Assembly: GCA_003388555.1 (NCBI GenBank)
Contig: QQVD01000038.1
Span: 1 to 45,825 of the forward strand
Length of the DNA stretch: 45,825 nt
Direction of reading: 5' to 3'
From: Acidobacteriota bacterium
Lineage (GTDB): Bacteria; Acidobacteriota; Thermoanaerobaculia; Multivoradales; Multivoraceae
The translations under genes were made by a program, and so were the position numbers. Position 1 is the stretch's first letter. Each line of letters opens with the position of its first letter. The notes below the pieces were generated by a model. That model had not been told where the DNA came from. It saw only the letters and a program-made list of their open reading frames with translations, and made no database searches. Of the stretch, positions 24,782 through 34,485 are shown in pieces.

Positions 24782-27700
24782 GTGCGTCGCCATTCGATCA
24801 TTCCAATCCCATCCCGCCTTCTGGTCTCGTGTCTCCTCGCCGCCCTCTGGGTGCAGCCGACGGGGTCGTCGGCCCAGACCACGTTTGCGCCGCAGCAGGT
24901 CGTCGAGAACCCCTTCACGAGGGTCAGCGCCATCTCGGTGGCGCCTCTCGACGGCGACGACGAGCCCGACGTCTTCGCCCTCAGCGAGGAGACCAACCGC
25001 GTCAGTGTGATCTTCAACGGTGGCGGCGGTGGCTCCTGGTCCGCCAGCGACCAGGCGAACGGCGAACGGCCCCGGCAGACCAGTTTCGGGGACATCGACG
25101 GCGACGACGACGTCGACCTGGTGTTCACCGACTGGAACTCGAAACGTATCTACCTGCTGAGGAACAGGCTCGACGAGACGGGCGACTTCGCCCGCTCGGT
25201 CATCACCACGATCTCCGGGCGCCCGGATGGCGTGATGGTGGTGGACGTCGACCTCGACACCGACCTCGACATCGTCTTCACGAACCGGGCGCACGGCAGC
25301 TACCACTGGATCGAGAACGTCGACGGCAACGGCTCGTCCTGGACCCGCCGCAACATCGGCAGCGCCACCGACGGCGCCCAGACGGTCTGGGCTGGCGACA
25401 TCGACGACGACGGTGACATCGACGTCGCCGGCGGCGCGGCCGAAGAAGGGGGTCAGCTCATCTGGTGGGAGAACACCGATGGAGCTGCCACCACCTGGGC
25501 CGCCCGGCCCATCACCACCGGCTTGATGATCTCCATCGATGGCGGCGACGTCGACGGCGACGGTGACATCGATCTCCTGGTCTCCGAGGCAGAGAGCCTC
25601 AGCCAGCCCGACAACTCGATCAGCTGGTTCGAGAACGTCGCGGGGGACGGTTCGAGCTGGAACGAGCACCTGATCGGAGTCGGGCCGAATGGAGCTGGCC
25701 CCAGCCGAGACATCCAGCTCGCCGACCTCGACCGCGACGGTGACCTCGACGCGGCGGGAGCCGCGAACGGCCACTGGTTCCAGAACGTCAGCGGTGACGC
25801 CTCGACGTGGAGCGAGCACACGGGCGGGCCCGGCGGCCCCTTCGGCTTCGACGCCGCCGATGCCGACGGCGATGGCGACCTCGACCTCTTCTCCGCGATC
25901 CGGGGCAGCAACCGGATCGTCTGGTCGGAGAACCTGAAGTGCGATCCCGACGACGACGACGACGACGGGGACGGCTACGTCAACGGCTGCGACCTCTGTC
26001 CGGGAGGCGACGACGGGGTCGACGCGGACGGCGATCTGATACCCGACGACTGCGAGGTGCGCTCGATCGCGATCGACAACGTGACCCTGGCGGAGGGCAC
26101 CGGGGGGACGACGGACTTCGTCTTCACCGTCACCTTGACGGGTGACGCGCCCACGCCGTTCTCGGTCGACTACTCGACGAGCGCGGTGACGGCCACGGCG
26201 GGCAGCGACTACGACGCGACGCCGGGCACGATCTTCTTCGCGGGAGACGACGGCGAGACCCAGACGATCACCGTGTCGGTCGCGGCCGACGCCATCCTCG
26301 AGCCCGACGAGACCTTCACCGTCGAGCTCGAGCATCCCTCGGACGGCGGCACACTGGTCAGCGACTCGAGCGGTCTCGGCACCATCGAGGACGACGACGC
26401 CTCCTCGCTCTCGATCGACGACGTGACGGCCCTCGAGGGCGCCGCCGGGACCACCGGTTTCGTGTTCACCGTCACCCTCTCCGGCCCGGTGCAGGGCGGG
26501 GTCAGCGTCGACTACGCGACCGCCGACGGCACCGCCACCGCCCCCGGCGACTACGCCGCCACCTCGGGGACGCTGTCCTTCGACGGATCGACCGCCGCGA
26601 CGCAGACGGTGACCGTCTTCGTCGACGGCGACGACGTCGTCGAGGTCGACGAGACCTTCACGGTGGATCTCTCGAACATCTCGAGCTCGGGCGTCACTCC
26701 GGCCGACCTCATGGGCGTCGGCACCATCCAGAACGACGACGCGGCCTCCCTCACCATCAACGACGCCACCGTCTTCGAGGGCGACGGCGGCTCCACCACC
26801 AACCTCATCTTCACGCTCACCCTCTCGGGCGTCGTCGAGGGCGGCTTCAGCGTCCCCTTCGAGACCGCCGACGGCAGCGGTGCCAACGCGGCCACCGCAG
26901 GTGAGGACTACGTGTCCACCTCCGGCAACCGTACCTTCTTCGGTTTCGACGGCGAGACGAAGACCGTCACCGTGACCGTCCTCGGTGACGACGGCGTCGA
27001 GGCCGACGAGACGCTCCTGGTGCAGCTCGGGACACCCACCGTGGGCGGCGTCGGGGTCGCCGATGCGGTGGGCGAGGGCACCCTCCTGAACGACGACACC
27101 GCCACGCTGACGATCGACGACCCCACGGTGGTCGAGGGCGACGGCCCGGGTACCAGCGACCTCGTCTACACCGTCACTCTCCACGGCGACCTCCCACAGG
27201 GCTTCACGGTCTCCTTCCACACCGCGAACGGCAGCGCCTCGGCGGGTGCGGACTACACCGCCGCGGCCGACAAGCTCGCCTTCACGGGCACGGAAGGAGA
27301 GACCCAGACCGTCACGGTCACCGTCACGGGCGACGACGTGACAGAGGACGACGAGACCGTCCTCGTGGTGCTCGGCACCCCCTCTCATCCCGACGTCGAG
27401 GTGGTCCCCGACTCGGTGGGCGTCGGCACCATCGAGAACGACGACACCGCCACCCTCGAGGTCGACGATCCGACCGTCGTCGAGGGCAACAGCGGCAGCA
27501 GGAGCCTGGTCTTCACCATCACCTTGGCGGGCGAGGTCGACGACAGCTTCACCGTCTCCTACGCGACCGCCGACGGCACCGGAGTAGACGCCGCCACCGC
27601 CAGCGAGGACTACACGCCGACCACCGGCAACCGCACCTTCTCCGGCTTCGACGGCGAGACGGAAACGGTCACCGTCACCATTCTCGGTGACGCCGTCGTC

Positions 27701-29065
27701 GAGCCGGACGAGACCTTCGAGCTCCAGCTCGGTCTGCCCTCGAACGACGACGTCCTCCTCGGCGCCCCCGGCGTCGGCACCATCGAGAACGACGACATCG
27801 CCTTCCTGACGATCGGCGACACCGCGGTCGTCGAAGGCGCCGACGGGACGACCACGGGTCTCGTCTTCACGGTCAGCCTCTCGGGCGACGTCGAGGATGG
27901 CTTCAGCGTGCCCTTCCAGACCACGAGCGGCGGATCCGCCACCGCCGGCGAGGACTACGTCGCCACCTCGGGCAGCGTGGCCTTCGATGGCAGCGACGGC
28001 GAGACCGGGAGCGTCAGCGTCACCGTCAACGGCGACGCCGTCGTCGAGAGCGACGAGACGGTGCTGGTCGGGCTCGGGGAGCCCTCCACGAGCGGCGTCG
28101 TGGTGCTCGACGCGAGCGGCACGGGCACCATCCAGGACGACGACAGTGCGACCGTGTCGATCGGCGACGCGCTCGGAGGCGAGGGTGACAGCGGCACCAC
28201 CGCTTTCTCCTTCGAGGTCACTCTCACCGGGGGCGTCCAGGGCGGCTTCACGGTCGCCTACGCCACCCAGGACGACACCGCGACGACGGCCGGCGGGGAC
28301 TACCTCGCGAGCTCCGGGTCGCTGGTCTTCTCGGGCACGGACGGCGAGGTCGAGACCGTCGTCGTCGAGGTGGTGGGCGACACCGAGAACGAGGACGACG
28401 AGACCTTCCTCGTCGTGCTCACCGAGCCCGCCGCGTCGAACGTCAGCCTCGGCGACGGCACCGGAGAGGGTCTGATCGCGGACGACGACGTGCTCCTCAC
28501 CGTCAGTGTCGACGGCTCCGGCAACGTCGCCTCGAACCCCGCCGGCATCGACTGCGGCGACGGCGGCGCCGACTGCGACGAGGTCTACCCGTCGGGCACC
28601 GTCGTCGACCTGACGCCTACCCCGGCCGAGGCCTGGGTCTTCGACGCTTTCACCGGCGATCTCGACTGCAGCGATGGCGCGGTGACGCTGTCCTTCGACA
28701 CCACCTGCACCGCCGTCTTCGTCCCCATCGACAACACGGGTCAGCTCGGCGTCGGCTTCGGCGGTGACGGCTTCGGGGTGATCACGTCCTCTCCGCCGGG
28801 CATCGACTGCGACCGTGACGGCGAGCCCTCGGACTGCTCGGCCACCTTCGACGTCGGCACCACCGTCGAGCTGACGGTAGAGGTCACCAGCATCGACACC
28901 AGCTTCGACGGCTGGACCGGTGACCCCGACTGCGACGACGGTCTCGTCGATCTCGACACGGCAGGCCAGACCGTCGCCTGCACCGCCGTCCTCACCGTCA
29001 CCCCCCTCTTCGCCGACGGCTTCGAGTCCGGCGACACCTCCACCTGGTCACAGACGACTCCGTGA
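24782..29065 (+). CDS. Giant secreted FG-GAP/Calx-beta repeat protein 1
   Basis: 1427 aa from GTG 24782, with GAGGAG five bases upstream. A signal peptide (LLVSCLLAALWVQPTGSSAQ) is followed by FG-GAP/VCBS-like repeats to about residue 390 (ISVAPLDGDDEPDVFALSEE, DVDGDGDIDLLVSEA, DLDRDGDLDAAG). An Asp-rich thrombospondin-3-like Ca2+ segment (DPDDDDDDGDGYVNGCDLCP) leads to seven tandem Calx-beta domains of about 110 aa, each with 'DD.T..EG..GTT', 'DY..TSG...F.G..GET.TV.V', 'E.DETF.V.L' and 'G.GTI.NDD'. Two Cys-containing C-terminal repeats (GNVASNPAGIDCGDGGADCD) and the tail LFADGFESGDTSTWSQTTP close it. Expected to be a Ca2+-stabilised cell-surface or released protein; ligand unknown. A paralogue follows after 67 bp. 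Confidence 0.88.
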   Translation: MRRHSIIPIPSRLLVSCLLAALWVQPTGSSAQTTFAPQQVVENPFTRVSAISVAPLDGDDEPDVFALSEETNRVSVIFNGGGGGSWSASDQANGERPRQTSFGDIDGDDDVDLVFTDWNSKRIYLLRNRLDETGDFARSVITTISGRPDGVMVVDVDLDTDLDIVFTNRAHGSYHWIENVDGNGSSWTRRNIGSATDGAQTVWAGDIDDDGDIDVAGGAAEEGGQLIWWENTDGAATTWAARPITTGLMISIDGGDVDGDGDIDLLVSEAESLSQPDNSISWFENVAGDGSSWNEHLIGVGPNGAGPSRDIQLADLDRDGDLDAAGAANGHWFQNVSGDASTWSEHTGGPGGPFGFDAADADGDGDLDLFSAIRGSNRIVWSENLKCDPDDDDDDGDGYVNGCDLCPGGDDGVDADGDLIPDDCEVRSIAIDNVTLAEGTGGTTDFVFTVTLTGDAPTPFSVDYSTSAVTATAGSDYDATPGTIFFAGDDGETQTITVSVAADAILEPDETFTVELEHPSDGGTLVSDSSGLGTIEDDDASSLSIDDVTALEGAAGTTGFVFTVTLSGPVQGGVSVDYATADGTATAPGDYAATSGTLSFDGSTAATQTVTVFVDGDDVVEVDETFTVDLSNISSSGVTPADLMGVGTIQNDDAASLTINDATVFEGDGGSTTNLIFTLTLSGVVEGGFSVPFETADGSGANAATAGEDYVSTSGNRTFFGFDGETKTVTVTVLGDDGVEADETLLVQLGTPTVGGVGVADAVGEGTLLNDDTATLTIDDPTVVEGDGPGTSDLVYTVTLHGDLPQGFTVSFHTANGSASAGADYTAAADKLAFTGTEGETQTVTVTVTGDDVTEDDETVLVVLGTPSHPDVEVVPDSVGVGTIENDDTATLEVDDPTVVEGNSGSRSLVFTITLAGEVDDSFTVSYATADGTGVDAATASEDYTPTTGNRTFSGFDGETETVTVTILGDAVVEPDETFELQLGLPSNDDVLLGAPGVGTIENDDIAFLTIGDTAVVEGADGTTTGLVFTVSLSGDVEDGFSVPFQTTSGGSATAGEDYVATSGSVAFDGSDGETGSVSVTVNGDAVVESDETVLVGLGEPSTSGVVVLDASGTGTIQDDDSATVSIGDALGGEGDSGTTAFSFEVTLTGGVQGGFTVAYATQDDTATTAGGDYLASSGSLVFSGTDGEVETVVVEVVGDTENEDDETFLVVLTEPAASNVSLGDGTGEGLIADDDVLLTVSVDGSGNVASNPAGIDCGDGGADCDEVYPSGTVVDLTPTPAEAWVFDAFTGDLDCSDGAVTLSFDTTCTAVFVPIDNTGQLGVGFGGDGFGVITSSPPGIDCDRDGEPSDCSATFDVGTTVELTVEVTSIDTSFDGWTGDPDCDDGLVDLDTAGQTVACTAVLTVTPLFADGFESGDTSTWSQTTP

Positions 29066-29132
29066 TCCTCGTTCCCATCGCCACGCTCGCCCTTCCGGGC
29101 TCTGGCCGTCTCAGCCCTTGAGGGAGAACCCC

Positions 29133-32100
29133 ATGACCTCTCGCATCCTCGTCGCACTTCTGGCTTCCACCATCGGTCTTTGTGCGAGCCGCGTCGTCGG
29201 CCAGACCGACTTCGGTCCCGAGATCGAGATCCTGTCCCAGGGCTCCGTCAACGGCGTCAGCGCCGGCGACCTCGATGGCGCGCCCGGAGCCGACGTCTTC
29301 GCTGGCGCCGAGTCCCCTTCGACACTGTACGTGGCCTTCCAGGGGGCCGGCGGGACCTGGAGCGACACGGAGCTCACCCCCGGCTCGCGCAGCCGCGCCG
29401 TCGAGCTCGGCGACCTCGATGGCGACGGCGATCTCGACCTCGTCTACTCCGACTTCGGAGGCAGCCTCTTCTGGCGGTCGAACGACCTCGACGTCTCGGG
29501 CACCTTCCTCCCTCGCCAGGAGCTCGGCATGGTCGGCGGCGCCCAGGGTGTCTTCATCGTCGACCTCGACGGCGATGGCAACGGCGAGGGCGATCTGGAC
29601 GTTCTCCTGGCCGGCCGCATCGACGACGCCTACTACTGGTTCGAGAACGTCGGAGGCGACGGCTCGTCCTGGACGCAGCACCTGATCCAGAACGGCATCA
29701 ACGCGGCGCAGGCGATCTGGGGCGGTGACATCGACGGCGACGGTCTCGTCGACGTGGTCGGCGGCTCGGCCTCGGGATCGGGAAAGCTCGCCTGGTACGA
29801 GAACCGCATGGACGACGCCGGGCCGGCGTGGATCGAGCACGACATCGCTCTGGGCAGCCTCAACGCGGTGAGCGGGGCCGATCTCGACAAGGACGGCGAC
29901 CTCGACATCCTCGTCCAGGACTCGGGGCTCACCGAGATCCGCTGGTGGGAGAACAGGTTGGGTGACGACCCGGCCTGGGTCGTCCACACGATCGCCATGG
30001 TCTCGTCCGCCGGACGGGGCCTGGATGCGGTGGATCTGGACTTCGACGGCGACCTCGACGTGGTCGGCTCGAGAGACGGCGAGTGGTACGAGAACGTCGA
30101 CGGAGATGCCCTCAGCTGGACCGCATGGCCGCTCTCCCCCGGTACGGCGGGCGACCTCGCCGACACCGACGCCGAGGACGTGGACGGCGACGGCGACGTC
30201 GACATCGTCGCCGCGCGTGTCGATCTCGACAAGGTCTCGTGGTGGCCGAATCTCTCGTGCTCGCCCGGAGATCCCGATGACGACGACGACGGCGTGTTCG
30301 ATGGCTGCGACATCTGCGAAGGCTTCGACGACAACGAGGACGAGGACGGGGACGGGGTTCCGGACGGCTGCGACAGCTGTCCCATCGGGGACAACAACAT
30401 CGACACCGACGGAGACGGCGTGCCGGACGCCTGCGACGGACTGCGCGTCGTGAACGTGGCGATGGACGAAGGGGACACCGGCACTACACCGCTCACCTTC
30501 AGGATCATCCTCGGCGGCGACACCGGGCCCTTCACCGTCGGCTACACGGTGACGGAGGGTACCGCCACCACCCCCGAGGATTACCACGACACCTCGGGCA
30601 CGATCGCGTTCGCGGGCGACGACGGCGAGGAACACGTCTTCACGGTCCTCGGCTTCGGCGACACCATGGTCGAGGACGACGAGACCTTCACCGTCGATCT
30701 CACTCTCGAGTCGGGATCCGTCGACCTCGTCGACCCGGTGGGCGTCGGCACGCTCGGCAACGACGACGTGGCCACCCTCGGTCTCGACGACGTAAGCCAT
30801 GCCGAGGGCGACAGCGGCACCCACCGCTTCACCTTCACCCTCACCCTCGACAAGGACGTCGACGACGGGTTCGAGGTCGACTACGCCACCCAGGCGATCA
30901 CCGCCACCCAGGGCAGCGACTACGTCGGCCACGCCGGGAGCGTCTTCTTCGCCGGCGACGCCTTCGAGCGGCACGCCGTCACAGTGCTCGTCAAGGGCGA
31001 CACGGTGGCGGAGGACGACGAGGTCTTCCACCTCGAAGTCAGCTCGGACCATCCGGGAGTCGTCAGCGACGAGAACGGGGTGGGCACCATCCTGGACGAC
31101 GACACGGTCTATCTCCTGGTCGACTCGCCATCGGTCGTCGAAGGGAACGCAGGAACCGTCGACCTCGTCTTCACCCTCGAGCTCACCCACGACACCGAAC
31201 CGTTCGACGTCGACTACGAGACCATCGCCAACAGCGCCGACGGCGAGGACTACGAGGAGATCATCGACACCGTGTCCTTCGCCGGAACGGCCGGAGAGAC
31301 GCACACCGTAGCCATCTCCGTCACCGGCGACCTGGTGGTGGAAGGTGACGAGACGTTCTCGCTCCACCTCAGCCCGACGGATCCGGAGATCGTCGCGAGC
31401 GACGCGACCGGCACCATCCTGGACGACGACAGCGCCGCGGTCGGCATCGACGACGTCACCATGGTCGAGGGCGACACCGGGACTACGGACTTCGTCTTCA
31501 CGATCTCACTCACCGCTCCCGTCGAGGATGCCTTCGACGTCGGCTTCCAGACCATCGACCAGAGCGCGACGGCCGGGAGCGACTACACGGCCACCTCCGG
31601 ATCGGTCTCACTCGGCGGCGGCAGCTCCTCGCAGACCGTCACCGTCGTCGTGCATGGCGACGGCTTCGGCGAGAGCGACGAGCATTTCGTGGTCGAGGTC
31701 TTCGCCACTCTTCCCCAGGGCGTCACCTTCACCGACGAGCTCGGATACGGCCACGTGCTCGACGACGACGTCGTCCTCGACCTGACCGTCGAAGGCCTGG
31801 GACACGTCGGCTCGAGCCCGCCCGGTATCGACTGCGGCAACGGCGCCCTCGACTGCGACCAGCTCTACCCGATCGACACCGTCGTCGGGTTGACCGCCAC
31901 TCCCGAGCCCGATTGGACCTTCGCCGGCTTCAGGGGCGATACGGATTGCGACGACGGCTCGGTCACGATGACCGGCGCCACCGCATGCATCGCGACCTTC
32001 GTGCTCGACCAGGGCGTGATCGATGTCGGCTTCGAAGGCTACGGTCTCGGCCTCGTCATGTCGGAGCCCTCGGGCATCGCATGCGACCGCGACGGTGATC

Positions 32101-32339
32101 CATCCGATTGCACGGCCGTCTACGACACCGGCACCGAGGTGAGCCTGTCCGTCACCGTCACCGATCCAGAGAGCACCTTCGTCGCTTGGACGGGAGACGC
32201 CGACTGCCTCGACGGTCTCGTCGTGCTGGGAACGTCGGGCGAGACCGTGCACTGCGTCGCCATCATCAACGCCACCCCCCTCTTCGCCGACGGTTTCGAG
32301 TCGGGGGACGTCACCTCTTGGACCTCCGCGGTGCCGTGA
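29133..32339 (+). CDS. Giant secreted FG-GAP/Calx-beta repeat protein 2
   Basis: 1068 aa from ATG 29133, preceded by AGGGAG. Same layout as the upstream gene: signal peptide (MTSRILVALLASTIGLCASR), FG-GAP-like repeats (GDLDGDGDLDLVYSDFG, VDLDFDGDLDVVGSRDGEWY), Asp-rich thrombospondin-3-like segment (DNNIDTDGDGVPDACDG), four Calx-beta domains, and two Cys-containing C-terminal repeats (GHVGSSPPGIDCGNGALDCD). The tail is LFADGFESGDVTSWTSAVP. It differs mainly in having four rather than seven Calx-beta units, so it arose by duplication and changed repeat number. The two are probably co-transcribed. The shared C-terminal tail resembles a sorting or secretion signal; its handling machinery is not in the window. 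Confidence 0.88.
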   Translation: MTSRILVALLASTIGLCASRVVGQTDFGPEIEILSQGSVNGVSAGDLDGAPGADVFAGAESPSTLYVAFQGAGGTWSDTELTPGSRSRAVELGDLDGDGDLDLVYSDFGGSLFWRSNDLDVSGTFLPRQELGMVGGAQGVFIVDLDGDGNGEGDLDVLLAGRIDDAYYWFENVGGDGSSWTQHLIQNGINAAQAIWGGDIDGDGLVDVVGGSASGSGKLAWYENRMDDAGPAWIEHDIALGSLNAVSGADLDKDGDLDILVQDSGLTEIRWWENRLGDDPAWVVHTIAMVSSAGRGLDAVDLDFDGDLDVVGSRDGEWYENVDGDALSWTAWPLSPGTAGDLADTDAEDVDGDGDVDIVAARVDLDKVSWWPNLSCSPGDPDDDDDGVFDGCDICEGFDDNEDEDGDGVPDGCDSCPIGDNNIDTDGDGVPDACDGLRVVNVAMDEGDTGTTPLTFRIILGGDTGPFTVGYTVTEGTATTPEDYHDTSGTIAFAGDDGEEHVFTVLGFGDTMVEDDETFTVDLTLESGSVDLVDPVGVGTLGNDDVATLGLDDVSHAEGDSGTHRFTFTLTLDKDVDDGFEVDYATQAITATQGSDYVGHAGSVFFAGDAFERHAVTVLVKGDTVAEDDEVFHLEVSSDHPGVVSDENGVGTILDDDTVYLLVDSPSVVEGNAGTVDLVFTLELTHDTEPFDVDYETIANSADGEDYEEIIDTVSFAGTAGETHTVAISVTGDLVVEGDETFSLHLSPTDPEIVASDATGTILDDDSAAVGIDDVTMVEGDTGTTDFVFTISLTAPVEDAFDVGFQTIDQSATAGSDYTATSGSVSLGGGSSSQTVTVVVHGDGFGESDEHFVVEVFATLPQGVTFTDELGYGHVLDDDVVLDLTVEGLGHVGSSPPGIDCGNGALDCDQLYPIDTVVGLTATPEPDWTFAGFRGDTDCDDGSVTMTGATACIATFVLDQGVIDVGFEGYGLGLVMSEPSGIACDRDGDPSDCTAVYDTGTEVSLSVTVTDPESTFVAWTGDADCLDGLVVLGTSGETVHCVAIINATPLFADGFESGDVTSWTSAVP

Positions 32340-32425
32340 TCCCGTTCGAGCGGCAACAGCCCTTTGCGGACGACGACGCTCGTGGGCCCGCCGCCGACCC
32401 GAGCCACAGTCTTCGCCAGAGACTC

Positions 32426-33913
32426 TCAGGGTGCCGGGACCGTGGGCCGGAATCCGGGCTCGGGGGGTGTGGTGTAGCGCACCAGCACTCGGGTCATGGT
32501 GGCGACGCCGCGGCGGAAGACGTCGGTGGCGATGCTCTCGTCGTGGGCGTGGATGCTGTTGGTGTCTTCGCGCTCGAGCAGGAAGGGGGAGAAGCCGAAG
32601 GCGGCGATGCCGAGCTCGCGGAAGTAGCGGGCGTCGGTGGTGCCGGAGATCATCACCGGGACGACGGGGGCGGTGGCGGCGAGGACTTCCTCGAGCAGCG
32701 CCAGATCGGGATGGTCGGGCGACGGATCGGGCAGCTCGGGTGTCTCGAGCAGCACCTCGATCTCGAGGCCGCGGTCGAAGAGGCGGCGCAGCTCCTGCAG
32801 GAAGCGGTCCTGGTCGGTGTCGGGGAGCAGGCGCACGTCGAGGGTGGCCTCGGCGCTGCTGGGCTTGACGTTGACGACGCCGGAGCCGGCCAGCACCGAG
32901 CTGACCTGCACGGTGTCGAGCAGCACCGAGCTGTAGCCGGGGGGGATCCAGCGGATGCGCAGTCCGGCCTCGTTGAGCTCGTTCCACACCGCGAGGCCGG
33001 ACGAGAAGTCGCGCCCGAAGCGCTCGGCGTGCTCGCTGCTGGCGATCGGCGCGGCGACCCGCAGGTGCTCCCAGAGCGGCCGGGTGAGGCGCGGCGCGGC
33101 GCGCAGCTCGTCGAGCCTGGCGAGGCCGCGCAGCAGCTTGTCGACCGGGTTGCCGCCCGAGGTCGATCCGTGGCCGCCCTCGCCGCGGAAGCGCAGGCGC
33201 AGCCAGAGCGGCCGCTTCTGGGCGTTCTCGATTCCCCACCAGACCACCTGCTGCTGGTTCACTCTGTTGGCGCCGCCCTCGCCGAGCACCAGCAGGTCGC
33301 GCGGGAAGAGGTCGGCGTGGCGCTGGAGCAGCCAGCCGACACCCTGGGAGCCGCCGGTCTCCTCGTCGGCGGCCGCCAGCAGGTAGACGTCGCGGCTGCG
33401 CCTCGGCTGCGAGCGCGCCAGCTCGAGCAGCGCCGCCAGGTGGGCCACCCCCAGGCCCTTGCTGTCGATCGCGCCGCGGCCCCAGATCCGCCCGTCGGCG
33501 ATGCGCCCCGAGAAGGGCGGGTGGGTCCACTGGTCCTCGTCGCCGGCGGGCACCACGTCGGAGTGGTGCAGCAGCAGCAGCGGCGCCTCGAGGGCCTGGG
33601 TGGTGCCCGGAAGGCGCGCCAGCAGCGAGACGCGGCCGCGCGGCGAGACCAGGCTGGTGATCTCGAGCTGGGAGCGCCCCTCGCGGGCGATCAGCTGGTG
33701 CAGGAAGGCGGCGGCGTCGGCCTCGCCGCCGGGCGGGTTGGTGGTGTCGATGCGCAGATAGCTGGCGAGCCAGCCGACCGCCGGCTCGGCGAGCGGCGTC
33801 GAGCTCGCCGGCACGGCGCCGAGCAGGCCGAGGGCGAGCGCCGCGGCGCCGGCGCGCGGAGCACGGCGGCGGGCGCCGTGCACGCTCGAGGCGGCGCGGC
33901 GGCCCTGGGGCAT
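32426..33913 (-). CDS. M20-family metallopeptidase, exported
   Basis: 495 aa from ATG 33913; the frame continues up to a TTG at 34015, but 33913 gives a clean signal peptide (RAPRAGAAALALGLLGAVPA). M20 features: first zinc ligands in LLLHHSDVVPAGDEDQWTHP, bridging Asp in GRGAIDSKG, catalytic Glu-Glu in AADEETGG, Glu/Asp ligand in VLGEGGA, dimerisation domain with GEGGHGSTSGGNPVDKL, and the last His in SIHAHDESI. All ligands are present. M20 enzymes hydrolyse peptides or N-acylated amino acids; substrate not predictable. The enzyme probably acts in the periplasm. It is downstream of pilA but separated from it by a strong terminator. Confidence 0.9.
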   Translation of the reverse strand: MPQGRRAASSVHGARRRAPRAGAAALALGLLGAVPASSTPLAEPAVGWLASYLRIDTTNPPGGEADAAAFLHQLIAREGRSQLEITSLVSPRGRVSLLARLPGTTQALEAPLLLLHHSDVVPAGDEDQWTHPPFSGRIADGRIWGRGAIDSKGLGVAHLAALLELARSQPRRSRDVYLLAAADEETGGSQGVGWLLQRHADLFPRDLLVLGEGGANRVNQQQVVWWGIENAQKRPLWLRLRFRGEGGHGSTSGGNPVDKLLRGLARLDELRAAPRLTRPLWEHLRVAAPIASSEHAERFGRDFSSGLAVWNELNEAGLRIRWIPPGYSSVLLDTVQVSSVLAGSGVVNVKPSSAEATLDVRLLPDTDQDRFLQELRRLFDRGLEIEVLLETPELPDPSPDHPDLALLEEVLAATAPVVPVMISGTTDARYFRELGIAAFGFSPFLLEREDTNSIHAHDESIATDVFRRGVATMTRVLVRYTTPPEPGFRPTVPAP

Positions 33914-34378
33914 CGGAGGGGACGAGGTGGCTTGCGGCACGGAGGGCGTTGCGAAGGTCGTGGAAGTCGGGTGAGGGAGTGCGGCGCTGGGGATCCGAAG
34001 GCTCTGAGGCCCCAAGGGCGAGGACGCCGCCGGCTCGAAGGTCTACGGGCGCGGCGACCAGGGCCCCAGCCCGAGTCCTGCAGGCCGCCGGGATCTCGCC
34101 GGGGCCGCGGCGCTTCGAGCGCCTCACCGCCTAAGGGGTGCGAGAGCCCCAGAAGCGCCGCGAACGGCGTTCACCGCGCATCTTCGCGCGATGCGCCGCT
34201 CCTGACCAGTGCCGCGAGGCCCGAACGAGTCCTGGCGAGCGGGTCGCGGCCTCTCGCGGGCCGACTTCGGAGCCTCGCCCTACCGGCTGGCGTCGCGTCT
34301 GCCCCCCTGTGCCGCTCGCCGCATCCTGCAGGTCACTTCCGCACGGTTGGCGCCACAGGGCGCGACCGAAGAACCCCA
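33914..34378. other. Gene-free stretch before the M20 peptidase
   Basis: No supported gene, RNA or repeat was found between the M20 start and the pilA terminator. Open frames here are short, Arg-rich and look like random high-GC ORFs. It presumably holds the M20 promoter, which I could not identify. Confidence 0.5.
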
Positions 34379-34412
34379 GAAAAAGAAAAGGCGCCGCGGT
34401 GAAGCGGCGCCG
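34379..34412 (-). terminator. Rho-independent terminator of pilA
   Basis: On the minus strand GGCGCCGC-TTCACC-GCGGCGCC forms a perfect 8-bp stem (34412-34391), followed at once by TTTTCTTTTTCT (34390-34379). It lies 73 bp after the pilA stop. Confidence 0.9.
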
Positions 34413-34485
34413 ACGAGAACTCATGGCTCTCGGAATCGGATGCGAACTGAGATCTCAGGCGCGGGTCACGAGACCCGCAGCGGAA

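Noticed and set aside
24455-27388. 977-aa open frame antisense to the first Calx-beta protein (and 28998-31367 for the second)
   Set aside because: It mirrors the Asp/Val/Thr repeat coding on the other strand; the sense frame has signal peptide, domains and ribosome binding site.
31608-34127. 839-aa leftward open frame over the M20 peptidase
   Set aside because: Arg/Pro/Ala-rich in the wrong frame; the M20 frame 32426-33913 carries all motifs.
34131-34424. 97-aa leftward ORF between pilA and the M20 peptidase
   Set aside because: It spans the pilA terminator, has no recognisable domain and no ribosome binding site.
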